64,000 nucleotides of DNA from Auanema rhodensis (lineage: Eukaryota > Nematoda > Chromadorea > Rhabditida > Rhabditidae): assembly GCA_964057225.1 (NCBI GenBank), contig OZ059894.1, forward strand, positions 3,348,001 to 3,412,000, read 5' to 3'. A program made the position numbers and the translations under genes. Under the pieces are notes generated by a model. The model saw only the letters and a list, made by a program, of their open reading frames with translations. It did no database searches and was not told where the DNA came from. Positions 40,913-53,900 of this stretch are shown piece by piece. Within the stretch, counting starts at the first letter, position 1. Every line of letters starts with the position of its first letter.

Positions 40913-41974
40913 TGTTTAAATAATTCAAATAATTTCGAGTTGAATCAAATGTGTTTATCTATATTTTAGTTATTATTATTTAAATAAACACAATTCTTAT
41001 AGTAAAGCTTCTAACCAGAGTTGGGAGAATGGGGGCGTGGTTTGCGCGCTAACTAACATATAGGTCAGCAAAGGAAGTTGTACAATAACAGTTGATTCGT
41101 CAGCGTAGGAATAACCATGCCACCCAAGCCATCCGCCAAGGGAGCTGAAGACAAAGGAGAGAAGAAGAAGAGAAATTCCTGAAAGTAAGTTTTTAATGTT
41201 TAAATAATTCAAATAATTTCAAGTTGAATCAAATGTCTTTATCTATATTTTAGTTATTATTATTTAAATATACACAATTCTTATAGTAAAGCTTCTAACC
41301 AGAGTTGGGAGAATGGGGGCGTGGTTTGCGTGCTAACTAACATATAGGTCAGCAAAGGGAATTGTACAATAACAGTTGATACGTCAGCGTAGGAATAACC
41401 ATGCCACCCAAGCCATCCGCCAAGGGAGCTGAAGAAGAGAAATTCCAGAAAGTAAGTTTATATCAATAGTTTTCATGTAAAACAGCCTTTTATGAGGAAA
41501 TTTAAAGTTTTTAATGTTTAAATAATTCAAATAATTTCAAGTTGAATCAAATGTCTTTATCTATATTTTAGTATATTATTATTTAAATATACACAATTCT
41601 TATAGTAAAGCTTCTAACCAGAGTTGGGAGAATGGGGGCGTGGTTTTCGCACTAACTAACATATAGGTCAGCAAAGGGAGTTGTACAATAACAGTTGATT
41701 CGTCAGCGTAGGAATAACCATGCCACCCAAGCCATCCGCCAAGGGAGCTGAAGAGAAAGGAGAGAAGAAGAAGAGAAATTCCTGAAAGTAAGTTTTTAAG
41801 TTTTTAATGTTTAAATAATTCAAATAATTTCAAGTTGATTCAAATGTCTTTATCTATATCTTAGTTATTATTATTTAAATATACATAATTTTTGTAGTAA
41901 AGCTTCTAACCAGAGTTGGGAGAATGGGTAAGGATAAGCTTCTAACCAGAGTTGGGAGAATGGGGGAGTGGTTT

Positions 41975-43033
41975 CGAATGCACTATACCACATTAAGAAA
42001 CGCTCAATACAAGACTTAGTTATGATCGTTTGAAAAATGATGCATTACTGTATGTTGAGTTTCCATGTACACTCAACATTGCTTCCAAAAACATTTTGAC
42101 AAAAATTTTCCCGGAAAATTTCAAAATAATTTCACGAAAAGTAGATGTTTTTAGATTTCTTTTTTCGAGGCGAAGATGATGGACAATGTTATTCAGCGAA
42201 AAAATTAGTTCTTCAGGGTGAAAATCGAGGATATAGGTGTGAACTTATATCAGTTGATATCTCGGTGCATTTTTAAGCTAGCGCAAATATGGTAACACAG
42301 ATCGACGCAGCTTAAAAATCCGCATCGAATGCACTATACTACATTGAGAAACGCTTAATATAAAAATTAGTTATGATCGTTTGAAAAATGATGCATTAGT
42401 GTATGTTGAGTTTCCATGTACACTCAACATTGCTTCCAAAAACATTTTGACAAAAATTTTTTTCGAAAAATTTCAAATTAGTTTAGCAAAAAGTAGATGT
42501 TTTTAGATTCCTTTTTTCAAGACAAAAACGATGGACAATGTTATTCAACGAAAAAAGTAAATCTTCAGGGTGAAAATCGAGGATACAAGTGTGAACATAT
42601 ATCAGTTGATTTCTCGGTGCATTTTTAAGCTAGCGCAAATATGATAACATAGATCGACGCAGCTTAAAAATCCGCATTGAATGCACTATACTACATTGAG
42701 AAAAGCTTAATACAAAAATTAGTTATGATCGTTTGAAAAATGATGCATTACTGTATGTTGAGTTTCCATGTACACTCAACATTGCTTCCAAAAACATTTT
42801 GACAAAAATTTTCCCGAAAAATTTCTAGATAATTTCACAAAAAGTAGATGTTTTTAGATTCCTTTTTTCAAGGCGAAGACGACGGACAATGTTATTCAAC
42901 GTAAAAATTAGTTTTTTAGGGTGAAAATCGAGGATATAGGTGTGAACTTATATCAGTTGATATCTTGTTGCATTTTTAAGCTACCGCAAATCTGATAACA
43001 CAGATCGACGCAGCTTAAAAATCCGCATCGAAT
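41975..43033. repeat. 351-bp satellite array, block 3
   Basis: About three monomers separate islands 2 and 3. The block opens with CGAATGCACTATACC and closes with CGAAT at 43029-43033. From 42016 it is a copy of the satellite left of island 2. Confidence 0.96.
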
Positions 43034-43237
43034 AAGGAAAACCTTGACAAGGAAAACCTTGAGAACTCCACGAGTCTTTTCATAGATGAGTCGAGAGATA
43101 CGCTTTACTCCACCACGACGAGCAAGACGACGGATAGCAGGCTTGTTTATACCTTGGATGTTATCACGGAGAACCTTACGATGGCGTTTGGCTTCTCCCT
43201 TTCCAAGACCTTTTCCTCCTTTAACACGTCCAGACAT
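42953..43237 (-). pseudogene. Histone H4 5' fragment fused to satellite, island 3
   Basis: Same 94-residue broken product as islands 1 and 2; histone sequence spans 43049-43237 and the rest is antisense satellite. Confidence 0.92.
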
Positions 43238-43278
43238 GCTGATCGAGCTGTGTGTTGAATAGTAACCCTAGCATTTAC

Positions 43279-43344
43279 CTTATATACTAGTGCTGTAGAG
43301 GTCACCGCGCAAAAACCCATTGTAATCGCCACCAAGCATATTGG
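43279..43344 (-). promoter_or_regulatory. H4 pseudogene promoter, island 3
   Basis: TATATAAG at 43279-43286 and CCAAT at 43340-43344 on the minus strand, unchanged from the other islands. Confidence 0.62.
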
Positions 43345-43673
43345 CGCTTAATTTTGCTGCTCAATTCTAAAAATGTATTTTTAAATTTCATATAAACGAT
43401 AAGAATAACATAAACAACTGTTTATTTGCGAACAAACGTAGAATAGAAGCATGTGAGGCATTAGATATGATAACTGTTGTTGTTATCAACATGAAAGCAT
43501 AATTAATGAAATTCATAAAAAAAAATGAAGATGGATATGGAATATCAAAGACAGGGATTCTCCTTTACATAACAACAAAACATATCATATCAATTAACAT
43601 TACATAGCAAAAAAAGACAAGACAGACACAGTATTATATTATAAATCATTATGAATACATCAAATTTAAGTGT

Positions 43674-43689
43674 GGCCCTGAAGAGGGCC
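43674..43689 (-). terminator. Histone mRNA 3' stem-loop of H3, island 3
   Basis: Minus-strand GGCCCTCTTCAGGGCC, the third identical copy, 26 bases after the H3 stop. Confidence 0.92.
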
Positions 43690-43715
43690 GTTGGGTTATG
43701 TAACGTTTCAAGTGC

Positions 43716-44219
<504 letters not shown>

Positions 44220-44602
44220 TCACTATTTTGGTATTTTGACTATAAATATATTAAATCGGATCATAGCTACATAAATAAAGTGTTACAGTAATAAGGACAA
44301 AAACTTAGTAACTGTGCGTTGATTGGAATGTAATAGTAAATTGTATTAAAACATTCACTGTTCCATTTAAAAAATAATTGTCTTCACGTATTATATAGTA
44401 AAATTTTTAATTAGAATACACTTGACCAATTATGGATATTTCAACATCATTATAGCAAACATCTTAAAATTAACTAAATGCACCACTTGACAAGAGTTAC
44501 TCATCTCATAAGAATTACATCAATATTAAGAAGCTCAAAAAAACTAACTATAACAACAACCGATCAACTGCCATCTGTTTCAAAAATGAAATATCAATCA
44601 AA

Positions 44603-44965
44603 ATTATTGAACACGCCAGTTTGTTATTATATTTATTTTTATATTATTTTATATTATATTTGTTTATAAATATTAGGTCCTGCATGGAAATTCCTTTTGT
44701 TCACTAAAAAACACGGTACGCAATTCGGGCAACACATTGTCTGGAATAATGTTGAAGCTCCAGTTAATTTATGCAATTAAGTTATTTTGTTAAAAGTTAG
44801 CTTTACTTTCGTAATTCATTATTGAACACGCCAGTTTGTTATTATATTTATTTTTATATTATTTTATATTATATTTGTTTATAAGTATTAGGTCCTGCAT
44901 GGAAATTCCTTTTGTTCACTAAAAAACACGGTACGCAATTCGGGCAACACTTTTTTTTTTTTTTT
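44603..44965. repeat. One and a half 215-bp units ending in a T15 tract, island 3
   Basis: Copy of the island 2 arrangement, with 15 T at 44951-44965. Confidence 0.82.
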
Positions 44966-45142
44966 ACTTTTTTATTTGGATGTGACATTACTTCCTTTTT
45001 TTTATTTGTGATTTTTCGATCATCTATATTTTAGTTATTATTATTTAAATATACACAATGTATATTTAAAACACTTTTGTAGCATCTTGTTATTATGATC
45101 ATGCTCAAATGAGTTGTTGCAGGTTGACCTCCCTGGTCCTAG

Positions 45143-45150
45143 TATATAAT
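45143..45150 (+). promoter_or_regulatory. TATA box of the leading H2B-like unit, island 3
   Basis: TATATAAT about 105 bases before the ATG at 45255; it is the only such box before the whole 46-unit array. Confidence 0.48.
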
Positions 45151-45254
45151 GAAGAAAATTCTTCACTTCATCTCCTGGTTTGCGCGCTAACTAACATACA
45201 GGTCAGCAAAGGGAGTGGCACAATAACAGTTCATTCGTCAGCGTAAGAATAACC

Positions 45255-45341
45255 ATGCCACCCAAGACATCCGCCAAGGGAGCTGAAGAAACGGAGAGAA
45301 GAAGAAGAGAAATTCCTGAAAGTAAGTTTTTAAGTTTTTAA
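45255..45341 (+). pseudogene. Leading H2B-like 5' fragment, island 3
   Basis: Same 28-residue frame as the other leading units, with no downstream H2B fold. Confidence 0.6.
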
Positions 45342-47981
45342 TGTTTAAATAATTCAAATAATTTCGAGTTGAATCAAATGTGTTTATCTATATTTTAGTT
45401 ATTATTATTTAAATAAACACAATTCTTATAGTAAAGCTTCTAACCAGAGTTGGGAGAATGGGGGCGTGGTTTGCGCGCTAACTAACATATAGGTCAGCAA
45501 AGGAAGTTGTACAATAACAGTTGATTCGTCAGCGTAGGAATAACCATGCCACCCAAGCCATCCGCCAAGGGAGCTGAAGACAAAGGAGAGAAGAAGAAGA
45601 GAAATTCCTGAAAGTAAGTTTTTAATGTTTAAATAATTCAAATAATTTCAAGTTGAATCAAATGTCTTTATCTATATTTTAGTTATTATTATTTAAATAT
45701 ACACAATTCTTATAGTAAAGCTTCTAACCAGAGTTGGGAGAATGGGGGCGTGGTTTGCGTGCTAACTAACATATAGGTCAGCAAAGGGAATTGTACAATA
45801 ACAGTTGATACGTCAGCGTAGGAATAACCATGCCACCCAAGCCATCCGCCAAGGGAGCTGAAGAAGAGAAATTCCAGAAAGTAAGTTTATATCAATAGTT
45901 TTCATGTAAAACAGCCTTTTATGAGGAAATTTAAAGTTTTTAATGTTTAAATAATTCAAATAATTTCAAGTTGAATCAAATGTCTTTATCTATATTTTAG
46001 TATATTATTATTTAAATATACACAATTCTTATAGTAAAGCTTCTAACCAGAGTTGGGAGAATGGGGGCGTGGTTTTCGCACTAACTAACATATAGGTCAG
46101 CAAAGGGAGTTGTACAATAACAGTTGATTCGTCAGCGTAGGAATAACCATGCCACCCAAGCCATCCGCCAAGGGAGCTGAAGAGAAAGGAGAGAAGAAGA
46201 AGAGAAATTCCTGAAAGTAAGTTTTTAAGTTTTTAATGTTTAAATAATTCAAATAATTTCAAGTTGAATCAAATGTCTGTATCTATATTTTAGTTATTAT
46301 TATTTAAATATACACAATTCTTATAGTAAAGCTTCTAACCAGAGTTGGGAGAATGGAAGCGTGGTTTGCGTGCTAACTAACATATAGGTCAGCAAAGGGA
46401 GTTGTACAATAACAGTTGATACGTCAGCGTAGGAATAACCATGCCACCCAAGCCATCCGCCAAGGGAGCTGAAGAAGAGAAATTCCAGAAAGTAAGTTTA
46501 TATCAATAGTTTTCATGTAAAACAGCCTTTTATGAGGAAATTTAAAGTTTTTAATTTTTAAATAATTCAAATAATTTCAAGTTGAATCAAATGTCTTTAT
46601 GTATATTTTAGTATATTATTATTCAAGTATACACAATTCTTATAGTAAAGCTTCTAACCAGAGTTGGGAGAATGGGGGCGTGGTTTGCGCGCTAACTAAC
46701 GTATAGGTCAGCAAAGGGAGTTGTACAATAACAGTTGATTCGTCAGCGTAGGAATAACCATGCCACCCAAGCCATCCGCCAAGGGAGCTGAAGAAGAGAA
46801 ATTCCAGAAAGTAAGTTTATATCAATAGTTTTCATGTAAAACAGCCTTTTATGAGGAAATTTAAAGTTTTTAATTTTTAAATATTTCAAATAATTTCAAG
46901 TTGAATCAAATGTCTTTATGTATATTTTAGTATATTATTATTCAAGTATACACAATTCTTATAGTAAAGCTTCTAACCAGAGTTGGGAGAATGGGGGCGT
47001 GGTTTGCGCGCTAACTAACGTATAGGTCAGCAAAGGGAGTTGTACAATAACAGTTGATTCGTCAGCGTAGGAATAACCATGCCACCCAAGCCATCCGCCA
47101 AGGGAGCTGAAGAGAAAGGAGAGAAGAAGAAGAGAAATTCCTGAAAGTAAGTTTTTAAGTTTTTAATGTTTAAATAATTCAAATAATTTCAAGTTGAATC
47201 AAATGTCTGTATCTATATTTTAGTTATTATTATTTAAATATACACAATTCTTATAGTAAAGCTTCTAACCAGAGTTGGGAGAATGGAAGCGTGGTTTGCG
47301 TGCTAACTAACATATAGGTCAGCAAAGGGAGTTGTACAATAACAGTTGATACGTCAGCGTAGGAATAACCATGCCACCCAAGCCATCCGCCAAGGGAGCT
47401 GAAGAAGAGAAATTCCAGAAAGTAAGTTTATATCAATAGTTTTCATGTAAAACAGCCTTTTATGAGGAAATTTAAAGTTTTTAATTTTTAAATAATTCAA
47501 ATAATTTCAAGTTGAATCAAATGTCTTTATGTATATTTTAGTATATTATTATTCAAGTATACACAATTCTTATAGTAAAGCTTCTAACCAGAGTTGGGAG
47601 AATGGGGGCGTGGTTTGCGCGCTAACTAACGTATAGGTCAGCAAAGGGAGTTGTACAATAACAGTTGATTCGTCAGCGTAGGAATAACCATGCCACCCAA
47701 GCCATCCGCCAAGGGAGCTGAAGAGAAAGGAGAGAAGAAGAAGAGAAATTCCTGAAAGTGAGTTTTCAAGTTTTTAATGTTTAAATAATTCAAATAATTT
47801 CAAGTTGAATCAAATGTCTTTATCTATATTTTAGTTATTATTATTCAAATATACACAATTCTTATAGTAAAGCTTCTAACCAGAGTTGGGAGAATGGGGG
47901 CGTGGTTTGCGCGCTAACTATCATATAGGTCAGCAAAGGGAGTTGTACAATAACAGTTGATTCGTCAGCGTAGGAATAACC

Positions 47982-50900
47982 ATGCCACCCAAGCCATCCG
48001 CCAAGGGAGCTGAAGAAGAGAAATTCCAGAAAGTAAGTTTATATCAATAGTTTTCATGTAAAACAGCCTTTTATGAGGAAATTTAAAGTTTTTAATGTTT
48101 AAATAATTCAAATAATTTCAAGTTGAATCAAATGTCGTTATCTATATTTTAGTATATTATTATTTAAATATACACAATTCTTATAGTAAAGCTTCTAACC
48201 AGAGTTGGGAGAATGGGGGCGTGGTTTTCGCACTAACTAACATATAGGTCAGCAAAGGGAGTTGTACAATAACAGTTGATTCGTCAGCGTAGGAATAACC
48301 ATGCCACCCAAGCCATCCGCCAAGGGAGCTGAAGAGAAAGGAGAGAAGAAGAAGAGAAATTCCTGAAAGTAAGTTTTTAAGTTTTTAATGTTTAAATAAT
48401 TCAAATAATTTCAAGTTGAATCAAATGTCTGTATCTATATTTTAGTTATTATTATTTAAATATACACAATTCTTATAGTAAAGCTTCTAACCAGAGTTGG
48501 GAGAATGGAAGCGTGGTTTGCGTGCTAACTAACATATAGGTCAGCAAAGGGAGTTGTACAATAACAGTTGATACGTCAGCGTAGGAATAACCATGCCACC
48601 CAAGCCATCCGCCAAGGGAGCTGAAGAAGAGAAATTCCAGAAAGTAAGTTTATATCAATAGTTTTCATGTAAAACAGCCTTTTATGAGGAAATTTAAAGT
48701 TTTTAATTTTTAAATAATTCAAATAATTTCAAGTTGAATCAAATGTCTTTATGTATATTTTAGTATATTATTATTCAAGTATACACAATTCTTATAGTAA
48801 AGCTTCTAACCAGAGTTGGGAGAATGGGGGCGTGGTTTGCGCGCTAACTAACGTATAGGTCAGCAAAGGGAGTTGTACAATAACAGTTGATTCGTCAGCG
48901 TAGGAATAACCATGCCACCCAAGCCATCCGCCAAGGGAGCTGAAGAGAAAGGAGAGAAGAAGAAGAGAAATTCCTGAAAGTGAGTTTTCAAGTTTTTAAT
49001 GTTTAAATAATTCAAATAATTTCAAGTTGAATCAAATGTCTTTATCTATATTTTAGTTATTATTATTCAAATATACACAATTCTTATAGTAAAGCTTCTA
49101 ACCAGAGTTGGGAGAATGGGGGCGTGGTTTGCGCGCTAACTATCATATAGGTCAGCAAAGGGAGTTGTACAATAACAGTTGATTCGTCAGCGTAGGAATA
49201 ACCATGCCACCCAAGCCATCCGCCAAGGGAGCTGAAGAAGAGAAATTCCAGAAAGTAAGTTTATATCAATAGTTTTCATGTAAAACAGCCTTTTATGAGG
49301 AAATTTAAAGTTTTTAATGTTTAAATAATTCAAATAATTTCAAGTTGAATCAAATGTCTTTATCTATATTTTAGTATATTATTATTTAAATATACACAAT
49401 TCTTATAGTAAAGCTTCTAACCAGAGTTGGGAGAATGGGGGCGTGGTTTTCGCACTAACTAACATATAGGTCAGCAAAGGGAGTTGTACAATAACAGTTG
49501 ATTCGTCAGCGTAGGAATAACCATGCCACCCAAGCCATCCGCCAAGGGAGCTGAAGAGAAAGGAGAGAAGAAGAAGAGAAATTCCTGAAAGTAAGTTTTT
49601 AAGTTTTTAATGTTTAAATAATTCAAATAATTTCAAGTTGAATCAAATGTCTGTATCTATATTTTAGTTATTATTATTTAAATATACACAATTCTTATAG
49701 TAAAGCTTCTAACCAGAGTTGGGAGAATGGAAGCGTGGTTTGCGTGCTAACTAACATATAGGTCAGCAAAGGGAGTTGTACAATAACAGTTGATACGTCA
49801 GCGTAGGAATAACCATGCCACCCAAGCCATCCGCCAAGGGAGCTGAAGAAGAGAAATTCCAGAAAGTAAGTTTATATCAATAGTTTTCATGTAAAACAGC
49901 CTTTTATGAGGAAATTTAAAGTTTTTAATTTTTAAATAATTCAAATAATTTCAAGTTGAATCAAATGTCTTTATGTATATTTTAGTATATTATTATTCAA
50001 GTATACACAATTCTTATAGTAAAGCTTCTAACCAGAGTTGGGAGAATGGGGGCGTGGTTTGCGCGCTAACTAACGTATAGGTCAGCAAAGGGAGTTGTAC
50101 AATAACAGTTGATTCGTCAGCGTAGGAATAACCATGCCACCCAAGCCATCCGCCAAGGGAGCTGAAGAGAAAGGAGAGAAGAAGAAGAGAAATTCCTGAA
50201 AGTGAGTTTTCAAGTTTTTAATGTTTAAATAATTCAAATAATTTCAAGTTGAATCAAATGTCTTTATCTATATTTTAGTTATTATTATTCAAATATACAC
50301 AATTCTTATAGTAAAGCTTCTAACCAGAGTTGGGAGAATGGGGGCGTGGTTTGCGCGCTAACTATCATATAGGTCAGCAAAGGGAGTTGTACAATAACAG
50401 TTGATTCGTCAGCGTAGGAATAACCATGCCACCCAAGCCATCCGCCAAGGGAGCTGAAGAAGAGAAATTCCAGAAAGTAAGTTTATATCAATAGTTTTCA
50501 TGTAAAACAGCCTTTTATGAGGAAATTTAAAGTTTTTAATGTTTAAATAATTCAAATAATTTCAAGTTGAATCAAATGTCTTTATCTATATTTTAGTATA
50601 TTATTATTTAAATATACACAATTCTTATAGTAAAGCTTCTAACCAGAGTTGGGAGAATGGGGGCGTGGTTTTCGCACTAACTAACATATAGGTCAGCAAA
50701 GGGAGTTGTACAATAACAGTTGATTCGTCAGCGTAGGAATAACCATGCCACCCAAGCCATCCGCCAAGGGAGCTGAAGAGAAAGGAGAGAAGAAGAAGAG
50801 AAATTCCTGAAAGTAAGTTTTTAAGTTTTTAATGTTTAAATAATTCAAATAATTTCAAGTTGAATCAAATGTCTGTATCTATATTTTAGTTATTATTATT

Positions 50901-53900
50901 TAAATATACACAATTCTTATAGTAAAGCTTCTAACCAGAGTTGGGAGAATGGAAGCGTGGTTTGCGTGCTAACTAACATATAGGTCAGCAAAGGGAGTTG
51001 TACAATAACAGTTGATTCGTCAGCGTAGGAATAACCATGCCACCCAAGCCATCCGCCAAGGGAGCTGAAGAAGAGAAATTCCAGAAAGTAAGTTTATATC
51101 AATAGTTTTCATGTAAAACAGCCTTTTATGAGGAAATTTAAAGTTTTTAATTTTTAAATAATTCAAATAATTTCAAGTTGAATCAAATGTCTTTATGTAT
51201 ATTTTAGTATATTATTATTCAAGTATACACAATTCTTATAGTAAAGCTTCTAACCAGAGTTGGGAGAATGGGGGCGTGGTTTGCGCGCTAACTAACGTAT
51301 AGGTCAGCAAAGGGAGTTGTACAATAACAGTTGATTCGTCAGCGTAGGAATAACCATGCCACCCAAGCCATCCGCCAAGGGAGCTGAAGAGAAAGGAGAG
51401 AAGAAGAAGAGAAATTCCTGAAAGTGAGTTTTCAAGTTTTTAATGTTTAAATAATTCAAATAATTTCAAGTTGAATCAAATGTCTTTATCTATATTTTAG
51501 TTATTATTATTCAAATATACACAATTCTTATAGTAAAGCTTCTAACCAGAGTTGGGAGAATGGGGGCGTGGTTTGCGCGCTAACTATCATATAGGTCAGC
51601 AAAGGGAGTTGTACAATAACAGTTGATTCGTCAGCGTAGGAATAACCATGCCACCCAAGCCATCCGCCAAGGGAGCTGAAGAAGAGAAATTCCAGAAAGT
51701 AAGTTTATATCAATAGTTTTCATGTAAAACAGCCTTTTATGAGGAAATTTAAAGTTTTTAATGTTTAAATAATTCAAATAATTTCAAGTTGAATCAAATG
51801 TCTTTATCTATATTTTAGTATATTATTATTTAAATATACACAATTCTTATAGTAAAGCTTCTAACCAGAGTTGGGAGAATGGGGGCGTGGTTTTCGCACT
51901 AACTAACATATAGGTCAGCAAAGGGAGTTGTACAATAACAGTTGATTCGTCAGCGTAGGAATAACCATGCCACCCAAGCCATCCGCCAAGGGAGCTGAAG
52001 AGAAAGGAGAGAAGAAGAAGAGAAATTCCTGAAAGTAAGTTTTTAAGTTTTTAATGTTTAAATAATTCAAATAATTTCAAGTTGAATCAAATGTCTGTAT
52101 CTATATTTTAGTTATTATTATTTAAATATACACAATTCTTATAGTAAAGCTTCTAACCAGAGTTGGGAGAATGGAAGCGTGGTTTGCGTGCTAACTAACA
52201 TATAGGTCAGCAAAGGGAGTTGTACAATAACAGTTGATACGTCAGCGTAGGAATAACCATGCCACCCAAGCCATCCGCCAAGGGAGCTGAAGAAGAGAAA
52301 TTCCAGAAAGTAAGTTTATATCAATAGTTTTCATGTAAAACAGCCTTTTATGAGGAAATTTAAAGTTTTTAATTTTTAAATAATTCAAATAATTTCAAGT
52401 TGAATCAAATGTCTTTATGTATATTTTAGTATATTATTATTCAAGTATACACAATTCTTATAGTAAAGCTTCTAACCAGAGTTGGGAGAATGGGGGCGTG
52501 GTTTGCGCGCTAACTAACGTATAGGTCAGCAAAGGGAGTTGTACAATAACAGTTGATTCGTCAGCGTAGGAATAACCATGCCACCCAAGCCATCCGCCAA
52601 GGGAGCTGAAGAGAAAGGAGAGAAGAAGAAGAGAAATTCCTGAAAGTGAGTTTTCAAGTTTTTAATGTTTAAATAATTCAAATAATTTCAAGTTGAATCA
52701 AATGTCTTTATCTATATTTTAGTTATTATTATTCAAATATACACAATTCTTATAGTAAAGCTTCTAACCAGAGTTGGGAGAATGGGGGCGTGGTTTGCGC
52801 GCTAACTATCATATAGGTCAGCAAAGGGAGTTGTACAATAACAGTTGATTCGTCAGCGTAGGAATAACCATGCCACCCAAGCCATCCGCCAAGGGAGCTG
52901 AAGAAGAGAAATTCCAGAAAGTAAGTTTATATCAATAGTTTTCATGTAAAACAGCCTTTTATGAGGAAATTTAAAGTTTTTAATGTTTAAATAATTCAAA
53001 TAATTTCAAGTTGAATCAAATGTCTTTATCTATATTTTAGTATATTATTATTTAAATATACACAATTCTTATAGTAAAGCTTCTAACCAGAGTTGGGAGA
53101 ATGGGGGCGTGGTTTTCGCACTAACTAACATATAGGTCAGCAAAGGGAGTTGTACAATAACAGTTGATTCGTCAGCGTAGGAATAACCATGCCACCCAAG
53201 CCATCCGCCAAGGGAGCTGAAGAGAAAGGAGAGAAGAAGAAGAGAAATTCCTGAAAGTAAGTTTTTAAGTTTTTAATGTTTAAATAATTCAAATAATTTC
53301 AAGTTGAATCAAATGTCTGTATCTATATTTTAGTTATTATTATTTAAATATACACAATTCTTATAGTAAAGCTTCTAACCAGAGTTGGGAGAATGGAAGC
53401 GTGGTTTGCGTGCTAACTAACATATAGGTCAGCAAAGGGAGTTGTACAATAACAGTTGATACGTCAGCGTAGGAATAACCATGCCACCCAAGCCATCCGC
53501 CAAGGGAGCTGAAGAAGAGAAATTCCAGAAAGTAAGTTTATATCAATAGTTTTCATGTAAAACAGCCTTTTATGAGGAAATTTAAAGTTTTTAATTTTTA
53601 AATAATTCAAATAATTTCAAGTTGAATCAAATGTCTTTATGTATATTTTAGTATATTATTATTCAAGTATACACAATTCTTATAGTAAAGCTTCTAACCA
53701 GAGTTGGGAGAATGGGGGCGTGGTTTGCGCGCTAACTAACGTATAGGTCAGCAAAGGGAGTTGTACAATAACAGTTGATTCGTCAGCGTAGGAATAACCA
53801 TGCCACCCAAGCCATCCGCCAAGGGAGCTGAAGAGAAAGGAGAGAAGAAGAAGAGAAATTCCTGAAAGTGAGTTTTCAAGTTTTTAATGTTTAAATAATT

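Larger units (their letters stand above)
40590..41934 (+). repeat. H2B-like 5'-fragment array, four units, island 2
   Basis: ATG positions are 40826, 41117, 41401 and 41720. The array is like that of island 1 but lacks one unit; the fourth unit passes directly into the terminal form with TTGATTCAAATG and TATATCTTAG. Confidence 0.87.
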